This document shows, piece by piece, positions 49,801-58,415 of a stretch of 64,000 bases of DNA. The notes beneath the pieces are model-generated. The model ran no database searches. It saw nothing but the letters and a program-made list of their open reading frames with translations, and was not told the DNA's origin. The DNA comes from Nansenia antarctica (Eukaryota; Chordata; Actinopteri; Argentiniformes; Microstomatidae), in the NCBI GenBank assembly GCA_963989245.1, contig OZ022346.1:6436426-6500425 (forward strand). The letters are read 5' to 3'. Position 1 is the stretch's first letter. Each line of letters opens with the position of its first letter. Made by a program: the position numbers and the translations under genes.

Positions 49801-51056
49801 GTTCCTACAAATGCAGAGCTTTGGGATGTTTTCTGGCTGTTATATCCTGAGGACTATGAACCTCACCTGTATAACATGTATGACTCAGACAACGGTGGTA
49901 ACTTGAGTATTTATTGTTCTCTACTGTGGAGCCCCACGTTAGATCAAACATACAGAACAACATGGCCTCTTAAATACCCAGGATGCATAGCGTTAACAAA
50001 ACCATAGCAACAGTGAATACATCACACTGGCAACCATTCACAAATGGGACATTCCCTTAGAGGCCAGTCAAGTACCAGACAGCACCCAGTGAACTGGGTA
50101 GCACAGAGTCCATGGCTTCCCAGTTGCATTTGTAGGAACCAGCTACTACACTTGACCAAGCCTGCCCAGTTCGCGGAGCACCCAGTGAACTGGGTAGGTT
50201 CGTCCAAGCCTGCCCAGTTCGCGGGCCACCTGCCCTGAGCACCCAGTGAACTGGGTAGGTTCGACCAAGCCTGCCCAGTTCGCGGGTCACCTGCCCTGCA
50301 TGAAGAGGGCACAGAACATGAGATCTGGCATTAAATTAATTTTTTATTAAATTAATTAATCTTGCCATTTAGCAGACGCTTTTATCCAAAGCGATTTACA
50401 ATTACGAATTACAGGGACATTCCCCCTGGAGTAATTGAGGGCTAAGTGCCTTACCCAAGGGCACACTAGTAGTGGTGTGGTTTCAGGCGGGATTTGAACT
50501 CACAACCTTCCGATCCCAAGTCCAACTCACTATCCACTGACTAGACCACCACTACCCCACATTACAGGTGACAAGCAGCTGTCAAAGTCCGCTTTGAAGA
50601 AACAGAAGAAGCGAGAGGCAAAAAAAGCAGCAAAAGAGGTAACCATGGCAGATGCCCCTGAGGCCCAGTCAGACACCTCCTCTGCCAGTAGTGCCCAAGC
50701 AGGGCCTACCTGTGGTGACCCGGAGACTACATGTAACCGGTTGGTCATTATTTCCAGTTTGCGGTAAATGTGATTTTGATGAGCAAATGCCTTCTTCCGC
50801 TACGATTGGAGACGGGTTACCACGTGACCGTGGGACGTATTGAATTTCCCAGTTTGGAACAGTCATAAGTAGCATTTCTGGGATGTTTTGTACATTAGCA
50901 GTACATTAACAATGTTAAGTTAAATATGTTGTATTATTTGGTGGAACGCATATAGAAACTATTGTGGTTAAACCGTGACTTGTATTGACGTGCCAGAGAA
51001 TGACTCCCCTCCCTCGGACCCATTATGGGTATCGCTTCTCGGCCTTTTGGCTAAGA
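46874..51056 (+). repeat. Array units 34-36 and the left part of unit 37
   Basis: Units 34 and 35 share a 2-bp deletion (CCCTTAGAGG to CCCTGAGG, near 47496 and 48786; 1290 bp). Unit 34 also has TTCTAG and U2 G4 to A; unit 35 has TATATCC to TAGATCC (48553). Unit 36 has one 20-bp copy (1272 bp). Unit 37 runs to U2 nt 26 (51056), where the full-length retrotransposon begins. Confidence 0.85.
51031..51056 (+). pseudogene. rnu2: U2 snRNA nt 1-26 at the retrotransposon 5' junction
   Basis: Perfect match to canonical U2 nt 1-26, including T at nt 22 (GGCTAAGA), whereas the other units have C there (GGCCAAGA). The retrotransposon 5' UTR follows directly. U2 nt 27-39 are missing at this site; nt 40 onward reappears after the element at 58351. 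Confidence 0.85.
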
Positions 51057-52216
51057 ACTAACTCTGGTTTCTCTTCAGAAAAACGCACAGGCCTTTCGCC
51101 CTTACTAGAGACTTCTATTAAAGCTAGTCTCCGGTGGGGTGTGGGTTTTTGTGTTTTTTTGAGAAATCTAGGGTTTTTCCTTTTTCCTCACTAGGCTCTA
51201 TGCCCCTCCTTTTTTTCTATTCTTGGTCGGGGAGCACGTCTTCTCAGTAGGTGGCTTGTCCGCTGCTGGGAGGTGGCTCCCCCGACCCACCCCCCCTCTC
51301 TGAGCGGAACAGGCCGGGATCCGAGGGGAGCTGCCGGAGACCCGCGACTCTTCCAGTAGGTGGCCTTTTCACCACTGGGGCAGTTCGGCCGCTGGGCAGC
51401 CCCCCTCCAAAGAGCGGAAAGGCCGGACCCCGAGAGGAGCTTCCAAAGACCGCGACTCTTCCAGTGGATGACCAGTAGGTGGCCTGCCCGCCACTGGAGC
51501 CACTGGAGCACGAGTTCGGCCCCTGGGCAGCCCCCCTCCAAAGAGCGGAAAGGCCGGACCCCGAGAGGAGCTTCCAAAGACCGCGACTCTTCCAGTAGGT
51601 GACCAGTAGGTGGCCTGCCCGCCACTGGAGCACGAGTTCGGCCCCTGGGCAGCCCCCCTCCAAAGAGCGGACAGGCCGGACCCCGAGAGGAGCTTCCAAA
51701 GACCGCGACTCTTTCAGTAGGTGGCCTGCCCGCCACTGGAGCACGAGTTCGGCCCCTGGGCAGCCCCCCTCAAAAGAGCGGAAAGGCCGGACCCCGAGAG
51801 GAGCTTCCGAAGACCTCGACTCCCCCAAGCACGCCAGAGGTGAGAGAGGGCCCAACACCCACCAGCCGACCCAGCTGAGCCAGTGGACCCCAACCAGACC
51901 AGGAGGGAGGACAACTATAACATCTAAGCTAGGAGCGAGAGGGACACAGGGGAGTGCTTTGAAGACCGTAGGTCTCTGGCCACCTGGTGTCCCCACTCGC
52001 TCTCAGGTGTCCCTCTTTTGTCCCCAGACGGGAACCCAGTTCCAGACCCAAGCCAGAGTCCAAAATCTGCCGTGAGGACCTGAGAGGAACAACACCCCTA
52101 ACCTAACGGCAAGTACCCTATTCCCCCCCCCAAAAAATTATCTACAACCTCCCCCTAACCCTATTCCTCTCCCTCCTTCCTCCCTGATCCCCCACCCCCC
52201 CCACCCCACTCCAACG
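51057..52216 (+). promoter_or_regulatory. Retrotransposon 5' UTR
   Basis: 1160 bp between the U2 junction and ORF1. A short leader (51057-51243) contains CTTCTATTAAAG and T-rich runs. The tandem monomers follow, then a C-rich segment (51835-52216) ending in CCCCACCCC tracts just before the ORF1 start. Open frames across the monomers on both strands are by-products of repetition. Any promoter role is inferred from position; alternatively the element could be co-transcribed from the U2 promoter upstream. Confidence 0.6.
51244..51830. repeat. Five tandem monomers of about 107-122 bp in the 5' UTR
   Basis: Each monomer contains CAGTAGGTGGCC, GCCCGCCACTGGAGC, GAGTTCGG, CCTGGGCAGCCCCCCTC, AAAGAGCGGA, GGCCGGACCCCGAGAGGAGC and GACCGCGACTCTT. 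The first monomer is the most diverged; the other four are close. Monomers 3 and 4 have a partly duplicated edge (GGTGACCAGTAGGTGGCC type). The arrangement resembles the tandem promoter monomers of some other LINEs. Confidence 0.8.
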
Positions 52217-53767
52217 ATGAACCCCGGAGCGATGCGGCGCTACAACGCCGTCAGGTTGACGCTCAACCCAACTGAGGAGGCTGCCAGGGATGGAGCCCCC
52301 CAACAGAAGACTGCCAGACCAGTAACAACGATGACCCGCCTGGAATTCAGCAGGGCGGTTCTACAGAGAGGTATGGGCTTTGTGCCGTCTGATCTAAACT
52401 GCCTGGTGAAGCCCCCTGGGCCGAATGAATGTTTTGAAGTTAGCTTTAAAACCCCCCAACTGTTAGAGGAATTCTGGACCTTTCATAGGATTAATGAACA
52501 CAAACCCCCACTTAACCGTTTTACAGCCCACCCACTAACGGATTTAGAATCAAAAGTGGTCACAATTCAATTCCACAATGAGGTGATTCAGGAATATGAT
52601 ATTGAGGTGTGGCTACACCGTCATGCCACCCTTAAATCGGGGGCCCGGATGGTCCTGGATGAAGACGGAGTGTGGACGGGGGCCAAGAAATGGCTGGTGC
52701 AACTCCGTCCGGACCCGGAGGGGATAGGCGGAGTCCAACATATCCCCAGCACCATCAACCTGGGGAACAACAGGGGCTCCGTCTACTACTACGGTATGCC
52801 GAAGCTCTGCAGGAACTGCGGCCAATTGGGCCATCTGGCAGCGGCCTGCAAGGCCGTGGTATGTAAAATCTGCCGCCAAGACCACCCGACGTCGGAGTGC
52901 ACCACGACCAGACCTTGCAACCTGTGCGGGGGACAGGGGCATCTTTACCGTGACTGCCCAAGTTCCTATGCAAGTAGAGCCCGGGGCTATAAATCCAACC
53001 AACCACCACCCCAACCCCCACCCCCACCCCAACCCCCACCCCAACCCCCACCCCAACCCACACCCCAACCCACACCCAACATGGAGGAAGAGAAGGGAGA
53101 GACGGAGGAGGACCGGCGCCCGAGCGATGGAGGGGACGATCAGAGCTCGAGCGACGGAGAAGGAGAAGGAGAGGAACCAACCGTCCCAGCACCCCCTACA
53201 GACAACCTCAACACCCACCCCCTCCTAAACCCCATGGCCACCTCCACCCCCTGCAAAAACACCATGAAGGGGGAGCCGGCCTCTATTGAGATAGCCACCA
53301 GCAGCACACCGCAGATCCACCTCCCCTCCCAATCAGACAGTGAAAATGACTGGAGCTTGGCTCAACCAAAACGCAAAAGACCACAAAAAAAGGCAATCCG
53401 GAAAAAACCAGACAAAAAGACTACTCCAGAACCCAAACCCCAACGCCATACAGGTAAGCCGGCTCCCCCCCCCAAACCCTCCTCCCCACCCTCTTCCTCT
53501 CTCCAGTCATCACATGCTCCTCACCCTGCACAGCCCACCAGCCACCCCCAGTCCATGCTCACCGGACCGTACGGGCCACCGAAAATCACCTCATCAACAA
53601 CACAGATGAGGGGGCCACCAGGCAGTCAGAGGGGAGACAACCCCCACACCATGAGCAGCCAAGGGGAGGTACCACACTATCTGGCCCCCAACGACCCATT
53701 GGAGGGCCTCAACCTCATGTGCAACAGTTTAGCAAAAATTGGAACAAACCAAATCCAAGAACCATGA
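52217..53767 (+). CDS. Retrotransposon ORF1, gag-like nucleic-acid-binding protein
   Basis: 516 residues. The N-terminal ~190 residues end in a conserved stretch with DIEVWLHRH, VWTGAKKW and NRGSVYYYG, of the type seen in ORF1 proteins of fish Tx1/L1-group elements. Three zinc knuckles follow: CRNCGQLGHLAAAC (C198, C-x2-C-x4-H-x4-C), CKICRQDHPTSEC (C216, one residue shorter) and CNLCGGQGHLYRDC (C234). Then come a Pro-rich tract (about 262-287), an acidic Glu/Asp/Ser region, a Lys-rich segment (about 384-415, possible nuclear localisation) and a Pro/Ser-rich tail. Expected role: binding the element RNA and acting as chaperone during target-primed reverse transcription. The stop TGA overlaps the ORF2 start as ATGA. 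No in-frame stop or frameshift is visible. Confidence 0.88.
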   Translation: MNPGAMRRYNAVRLTLNPTEEAARDGAPQQKTARPVTTMTRLEFSRAVLQRGMGFVPSDLNCLVKPPGPNECFEVSFKTPQLLEEFWTFHRINEHKPPLNRFTAHPLTDLESKVVTIQFHNEVIQEYDIEVWLHRHATLKSGARMVLDEDGVWTGAKKWLVQLRPDPEGIGGVQHIPSTINLGNNRGSVYYYGMPKLCRNCGQLGHLAAACKAVVCKICRQDHPTSECTTTRPCNLCGGQGHLYRDCPSSYASRARGYKSNQPPPQPPPPPQPPPQPPPQPTPQPTPNMEEEKGETEEDRRPSDGGDDQSSSDGEGEGEEPTVPAPPTDNLNTHPLLNPMATSTPCKNTMKGEPASIEIATSSTPQIHLPSQSDSENDWSLAQPKRKRPQKKAIRKKPDKKTTPEPKPQRHTGKPAPPPKPSSPPSSSLQSSHAPHPAQPTSHPQSMLTGPYGPPKITSSTTQMRGPPGSQRGDNPHTMSSQGEVPHYLAPNDPLEGLNLMCNSLAKIGTNQIQEP

Positions 53768-56700
53768 GGATAACAATCTCATCTCTCAACACCAGAAGCC
53801 TCCGGCAACCAGACAAACGGGAGGTCGTCTACCAGTACATCACCCAACATCAGTCAGACATGTATATCCTCCAGGAGTGCGCCATCCCATTCAAGGAGAT
53901 GGACGCCACCCTGGAGGAGGAATGGACACGGGGGGACTCTCTCTGGTCAGGCTCAAACATTGATAGAGCTGATGGGGTCGGCATTTTGGTGGCCAACCCT
54001 TTTCTGCAGACCAAAAAGGGGGAGGTTGTAGAGAGCGGGCGAATCCTGGTTCTGGACCTAGAGATCCAGGGTTCGCCGCTGAGGGTCATCAATGTGTACG
54101 GCCCAACCAACGTGGCCAAGAGAGTCTCCCTTTTCAAGAAACTTCGGTCTCTCCTCCTCATCCCCACACCAGTCCTAGTGGGGGGAGATTTCAACTGTGC
54201 CCTCCGGGATGAGGACCGCAGCAGGCCCAGGAGAGACCGATCCACTACAGAACTTCAGTCCATCATAGACGACTTCCAACTGGTAGACGCCGGTGGCACC
54301 TCCCCGCCGACACACACAAGGGTGAGTTCCTCCGGGAATTCTTCCTCCAGGATAGACATGTTCTTGCTCTCGCCAGGTCTGAGGATGGGAACCCTGACCA
54401 GCCAGGCGGCCCACTTCTCGGACCACAGGATGTTGACAGTGTCCCTGGAATGGGATGGCCAAACAAGAGCGGGTAGGGGTACCTGGAGGATGAATACATC
54501 GATCCTTCAGGACCCAACAGTGGTGCATTCCTTCTCCAGGCGCTACCTGGAGTGGAGGACCCTAAAAGAACTGTTCGACTCCCCGATAGAGTGGTGGGAG
54601 ATGGTTAAGGCCAGGACAAAGGGCTACTTCGGGTCAGTCGGAAGGAGGAAAGCGGCAGAACAGAGGGCCAGGTTTCAACACCACAACGCGGCCCTCCAAC
54701 GCCTAAGTCTCCTACAACTGGGTGGTCTGGATGTGGCCCGAGAACTGGCTGAGACCAAACAACACCTTGCCACCCTCTACCGGGAGCAACAACAAAAGAA
54801 ACAGTTCAGGGAAAAACTCCAGGGCCTGGAGGAGGAGGAGAAATGCACACGCCACTTCTTCCGCAAGGCACGGTCAAAACACAAGCCTATCCTGTCCCTA
54901 TACGACACCAATGGGGACACCGTGTCAGACAGAGGCAACATCCCGGGGGTGGCAAGAGAGTTCTACGAGAGTCTCTACAACATCAAGACAACCGACGAGA
55001 CTCTCATGGCCACCTTCCTGGATGGTCTGGACCGGGTCCCCGAGGGTGGTGAGAGTGAGAACCCAGAGCTGACCACGGAGGAGCTCACCCGGGCCGTGCA
55101 CTCCTTGAATACACACAAGGCCCCTGGACCGGATGGGATCCCAGCAGAGTTCTACAAGACTCTCTGGGATCTCCTCAAGGAGGACTTGGCGGAGGTCTTC
55201 AAAGCCGTCTACAGGGAAGGGAGGCTTGGAGAGTCAATGAGACAGAGTACGGTCACACTGATCCCCAAGAAAGGGGACCTCAAGGACCTCCGGAACTGGC
55301 GCCCCATCAATCTCCTCCCAGTGGACTATAAAATTATGACAAAAGCCCTCACCCAACGGTTTCAAACCCTCCTCCCCTCAGTTATAGCCCCTGACCAAAC
55401 CTGTAGCGTCCCCGGTAGGTCCATCAACGACAACCTGCTCCTGGTAAGAGACCTCATCCTGCACTCCCAGGAGCGGAGGTCCCCTTTAGGCCTTCTCAGC
55501 CTGGATCAGGAGAAGGCCTTTGACAGGGTTAGCCATGGTTTCCTGCAGAGGGTGCTGAGGGGCATGAACTTCCCCCAGCACCTGCTCAACTGGACCGAAC
55601 TCTGCTACAACAACATCACGAGCAGAGTTCGGATCAACAACCAGTTGACAGACCCCTTCCCCATCAAAGCTGGAGTACGGCAGGGATGCCCCTTGGCCCC
55701 TCTACTGTACGTCATCTACCTGGAGCCGTTCCTACGGAAGATCAGGAGCTCCCCCAACATCATGGGCTACCCTCTACCAGGGGCCCGGGGGGAGAGGCTC
55801 AAGGTGGTGGCGTACATGGACGACATTACCATCGTCGGCACAGATAGTCGCTCCATTTCCACAGCAACGAAAGTGGTGGAGGACTACTGTGCAGCCACTG
55901 GCGCCCTGATCAATAGGGGTAAGTGTGAGCTGTTTCTGTCGCAGCACTGGCAGGAGAACCTGGCAACCTCCTTCCCTGTAAAGACGGAAAACATTAAGCT
56001 GCTGGGGATCACCTACCAGAAAGATGGAGGAGCCTCCGGCAGCTGGAAGGAGACCATCCGCCAGGTCCAAAAGAAGATCTGTGAGTGGAGTGCACGGCCT
56101 CTCACAATGACAGGCAAGATCCTGGTCCTGAAGGCTATTGTTCTTCCCATTCTCCTTTACCTGGGCAGGGTGTTTCCCCCAGACAGAGCAGTATCCAAAA
56201 CCATCGAAAGGATCATGTTTACCTTTGTCTGGGGGAGCCAGATGGAAAAACTAAAACGCACCACCCTGTACAAAACAGTGGAGAATGGGGGGAAAGGGGT
56301 CCCAGACATCCTAAACATCATTAGGGCACAGGGACTCTCCAACCTCATCAACAACATCAACAACAAAGATAGGAAAGCCAGGTTCTTTGAAATATACTAT
56401 GCCACACCCATCCTCCGGACACTCAGGGTGACCGCATCAATAAATCACACTGTGCCCTACAGCTGGGACCCCCCTCCAGTCTACAAGATATGGAGGGACT
56501 TTGCCTTCAAGACAGGATTGTCCGCGGCTGGGCTGGCCTCATGGAAATACAAAGACATTATGACCTTCATAAGGTCGAAGGAAACCATTACTCACCCCAA
56601 GGCCAGCACAGCCGTGGACTCCAAACAGGTATGGAAAAACATTAATCATAAATGTACTAACAATAAACAAAAAGACATTGCCTGGATGGCTGCTCATGGT

Positions 56701-57150
56701 TGTCTCCCCACTAGGGAATTCTTGCATAGGCGGCACATCGCAACGACTGATAAATGCCCCCACGGATGCACGGACACAGAACACATTAACCACCTGTTCT
56801 GTGAGTGCTCCGTGGCCAGGCGGGTCTGGGCCCTGTTTGTTCCCTCTGTCTCCCTAAACAGCCTGCTGACCCTGCCCCGCTTGACGAGCGAGAACATCCT
56901 GTATGGTCCTCCCGGGGGGTGCACAACCCCCCAACTACAACAACAGTGGAGGATCATCAGCGCCGTCAAGCAGGTACTCTGGGAGACGAGGAACATCAGG
57001 GTCTATCAGAAACAGAGCGTCCACCTGACAACCCTGAGGAGGAGAATCACCCTCTGCCTCAGGGACCATGCTATTGTTGACTTTAAAAATAACCCGGATC
57101 AAGCAAGAGCGGTGTGGGGGGTGGAGAGATGGAAGGACGTCATCCTCTAA
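53764..57150 (+). CDS. Retrotransposon ORF2, endonuclease and reverse transcriptase
   Basis: 1128 residues from the ATG at 53764, chosen because it overlaps the ORF1 stop (ATGA) and places the endonuclease motif ISSLN at residue 5. An upstream in-frame ATG at 53719 would add 15 residues. Apurinic-type endonuclease: N9, catalytic E38 (LQE), GGDFN (D142, N144), SRIDMF and SDH (D220, H221). Reverse transcriptase: HKAPGPDGIPAEFY, TLIPKKGDLKDLRNWRPINL, LDQEKAFDR (D581), GVRQGCPLAPLLY and YMDD (684-687). C-terminal Cys/His motif: CPHGCTDTEHINHLFCEC (998-1015), typical of L1/Tx1-group proteins. All catalytic residues are present. The protein would nick the U2 DNA and copy the element RNA from the 3' end. 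Reinitiation after ORF1 is the likely translation mode. Confidence 0.93.
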   Translation: MRITISSLNTRSLRQPDKREVVYQYITQHQSDMYILQECAIPFKEMDATLEEEWTRGDSLWSGSNIDRADGVGILVANPFLQTKKGEVVESGRILVLDLEIQGSPLRVINVYGPTNVAKRVSLFKKLRSLLLIPTPVLVGGDFNCALRDEDRSRPRRDRSTTELQSIIDDFQLVDAGGTSPPTHTRVSSSGNSSSRIDMFLLSPGLRMGTLTSQAAHFSDHRMLTVSLEWDGQTRAGRGTWRMNTSILQDPTVVHSFSRRYLEWRTLKELFDSPIEWWEMVKARTKGYFGSVGRRKAAEQRARFQHHNAALQRLSLLQLGGLDVARELAETKQHLATLYREQQQKKQFREKLQGLEEEEKCTRHFFRKARSKHKPILSLYDTNGDTVSDRGNIPGVAREFYESLYNIKTTDETLMATFLDGLDRVPEGGESENPELTTEELTRAVHSLNTHKAPGPDGIPAEFYKTLWDLLKEDLAEVFKAVYREGRLGESMRQSTVTLIPKKGDLKDLRNWRPINLLPVDYKIMTKALTQRFQTLLPSVIAPDQTCSVPGRSINDNLLLVRDLILHSQERRSPLGLLSLDQEKAFDRVSHGFLQRVLRGMNFPQHLLNWTELCYNNITSRVRINNQLTDPFPIKAGVRQGCPLAPLLYVIYLEPFLRKIRSSPNIMGYPLPGARGERLKVVAYMDDITIVGTDSRSISTATKVVEDYCAATGALINRGKCELFLSQHWQENLATSFPVKTENIKLLGITYQKDGGASGSWKETIRQVQKKICEWSARPLTMTGKILVLKAIVLPILLYLGRVFPPDRAVSKTIERIMFTFVWGSQMEKLKRTTLYKTVENGGKGVPDILNIIRAQGLSNLINNINNKDRKARFFEIYYATPILRTLRVTASINHTVPYSWDPPPVYKIWRDFAFKTGLSAAGLASWKYKDIMTFIRSKETITHPKASTAVDSKQVWKNINHKCTNNKQKDIAWMAAHGCLPTREFLHRRHIATTDKCPHGCTDTEHINHLFCECSVARRVWALFVPSVSLNSLLTLPRLTSENILYGPPGGCTTPQLQQQWRIISAVKQVLWETRNIRVYQKQSVHLTTLRRRITLCLRDHAIVDFKNNPDQARAVWGVERWKDVIL

Positions 57151-58350
57151 ATCCCCCCCCCATGCCGCGCCGCATCGCCCAACCCCCCCCCACCCCGGGC
57201 CTACCTCACTACACCACCAGTTCCTGCACTATCACCTTCACCACCGTTCCAGCACAAGCCCTGGTCAGCAGTATCACCATCACAAGGACCAGGAGAGGAG
57301 CAGCGCACAACACCAACAGGGAAGTTTACTGCACCTTCCACCACCTACACATGTACACAGCACTGACCCACTTCCTACCCTCACCAGAATATCACCACAC
57401 ACAACCCACAGCCGAACCAGCCGTCTCTGCCAGCACCACCAGCACCAGGATGACCAACACCACTGGGTCACAGGGAAGTACTGATCACCCGCCTGACACC
57501 AAAATGCACACTACACAAACCATGCACACCTCCCTTCTCTCACTCCTGTATCTTTTCAGGCACATGTCATATCCAGCTCTGACACCTACCCAGGCTTCCA
57601 GACCCAGGAGCAGAGACCGGCGGGAACCACCACGTCACCCCAGCACCAACCCCAGGTTCCAACTCAGCGACCCCAAACCCCCTGTTCCGGGCCCCCCCCC
57701 CCCAACTCCAGGCCCCCAGCTACAGGCCCAGTCCCCTACCCGCCAACCCCCAACCCCCAGCCCGGAACAAGCTGAGAAGAGCCAGGGAGCTTTTTCCCTG
57801 GATAAGCTGTGTACAGGTTTTTCGCCTCTGCTTGCCTGCCATGCGCCGAGCTCTCTGGGCCTCTCCTCAGGGGCCTCCGGTCGGCCTGCGTGCTCGATCT
57901 GCTCCGCCGCTGGGGCGCCTGGTCCGGCTAGCCTCGTGAAGGGCTACAGGAGTCTGAGCCTGGTGGGCTGGGCCGGATGCGCCGGTGGTGGGGCGGGTCG
58001 GGTGAGTCGGGTGTGTGGGGTCCCTCGGGGGAGGGAGGTGGGGGAGCCACGGCTTTGCACTGGTGGGCAAACTGGATAGTAGTCGCTCTACAACTAGAGG
58101 GCTGCAGGGGAATTTTTTCCCGGATGCACAGCGAACAGGTTTTTTACCCCTGCCTCCTACCGACACTGGAACCTGGACACTGAACACTGAACACTGAACA
58201 TTACACTACACTGGACAATACACTGAACACTGAGCACTTTAGTTAGTTTAATGTTGGTTGTTGTTGAATGTAATGTCTTAAATGTCTGATTGTTTGATTA
58301 ATTGATTGTATATACGGTGTTGTGTTTTTATAAAAACCAATAAAAAACAC
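57151..58350 (+). other. Retrotransposon 3' UTR
   Basis: 1.2 kb, C- and CA-rich at first, later GC-rich, then AT-rich. Contains a C10 run near 57690, a hairpin CCAGGGA-GCTTTT-TCCCTGG (57782-57801), short CACTGAA repeats (about 58170-58235), and ends ACCAATAAAAAACAC with no A-tail. A 321-residue open frame (57114-58079) overlapping the ORF2 end is Pro/Ser/Thr-rich and shows no domain; I regard it as chance. The terminal region is shared by all copies and is probably what the reverse transcriptase recognises. Confidence 0.75.
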
Positions 58351-58405
58351 CTGGTTCCTACAAATGCAGAGCTTTGGGATGTTTTCTGGCTGTTATATCC
58401 TGAGG
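58351..58405 (+). repeat. Unit 37 segment between two retrotransposon copies
   Basis: 55 bp equivalent to 3518-3572 of unit 1: U2 nt 40-42, the EIF2A-like fragment and CTGTTATATCCTGAGG. It shows that the two retrotransposon copies are separate insertions into one unit. Confidence 0.9.
58390..58405. repeat. 16-bp target site duplication, left copy
   Basis: CTGTTATATCCTGAGG precedes the second retrotransposon and recurs at 62035-62050 after it; in other units it occurs once. Confidence 0.92.
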
Positions 58406-58415
58406 TGGTCTGGAT

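Larger units (their letters stand above)
51057..58350 (+). mobile_element. Full-length Keno-like (Tx1-group) U2-specific non-LTR retrotransposon
   Basis: About 7.3 kb: 5' UTR with tandem monomers, ORF1 with three CCHC knuckles, ORF2 with apurinic-type endonuclease and reverse transcriptase, a 1.2-kb 3' UTR and no poly(A) tail. Inserted in U2-derived sequence in sense orientation: U2 nt 26 on the left, nt 40 (CTG) on the right, giving a 13-nt target deletion. Keno, as I recall it, is the fish Tx1-group lineage that targets U2 snRNA genes; the name here rests on target and domain structure, not on alignment. Both ORFs are uninterrupted and the truncated sister copies are almost identical, so the family is probably young and possibly active. 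Confidence 0.85.

Noticed and set aside
3423..51194. Hundreds of 60-96-residue open frames repeated every 1292 bp on both strands
   Set aside because: They lie across the U2 promoter, SINE and palindromic subrepeats, often begin with GTG or CTG-type codons, overlap one another on both strands and have no domain. Their repetition follows from the array.
51191..52075. Long open frames on both strands in the retrotransposon 5' UTR
   Set aside because: They are made of the translated monomers and have no start context or domain; repetition of a GC-rich unit explains them.
52613..53218. Minus-strand 201-residue frame opposite ORF1
   Set aside because: Gly/Val/Leu-rich shadow of the Pro-rich ORF1 coding sequence.
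57114..58079. 321-residue open frame in the retrotransposon 3' UTR
   Set aside because: It starts inside ORF2 in another frame, is Pro/Ser/Thr-rich from biased base composition and shows no recognisable domain.
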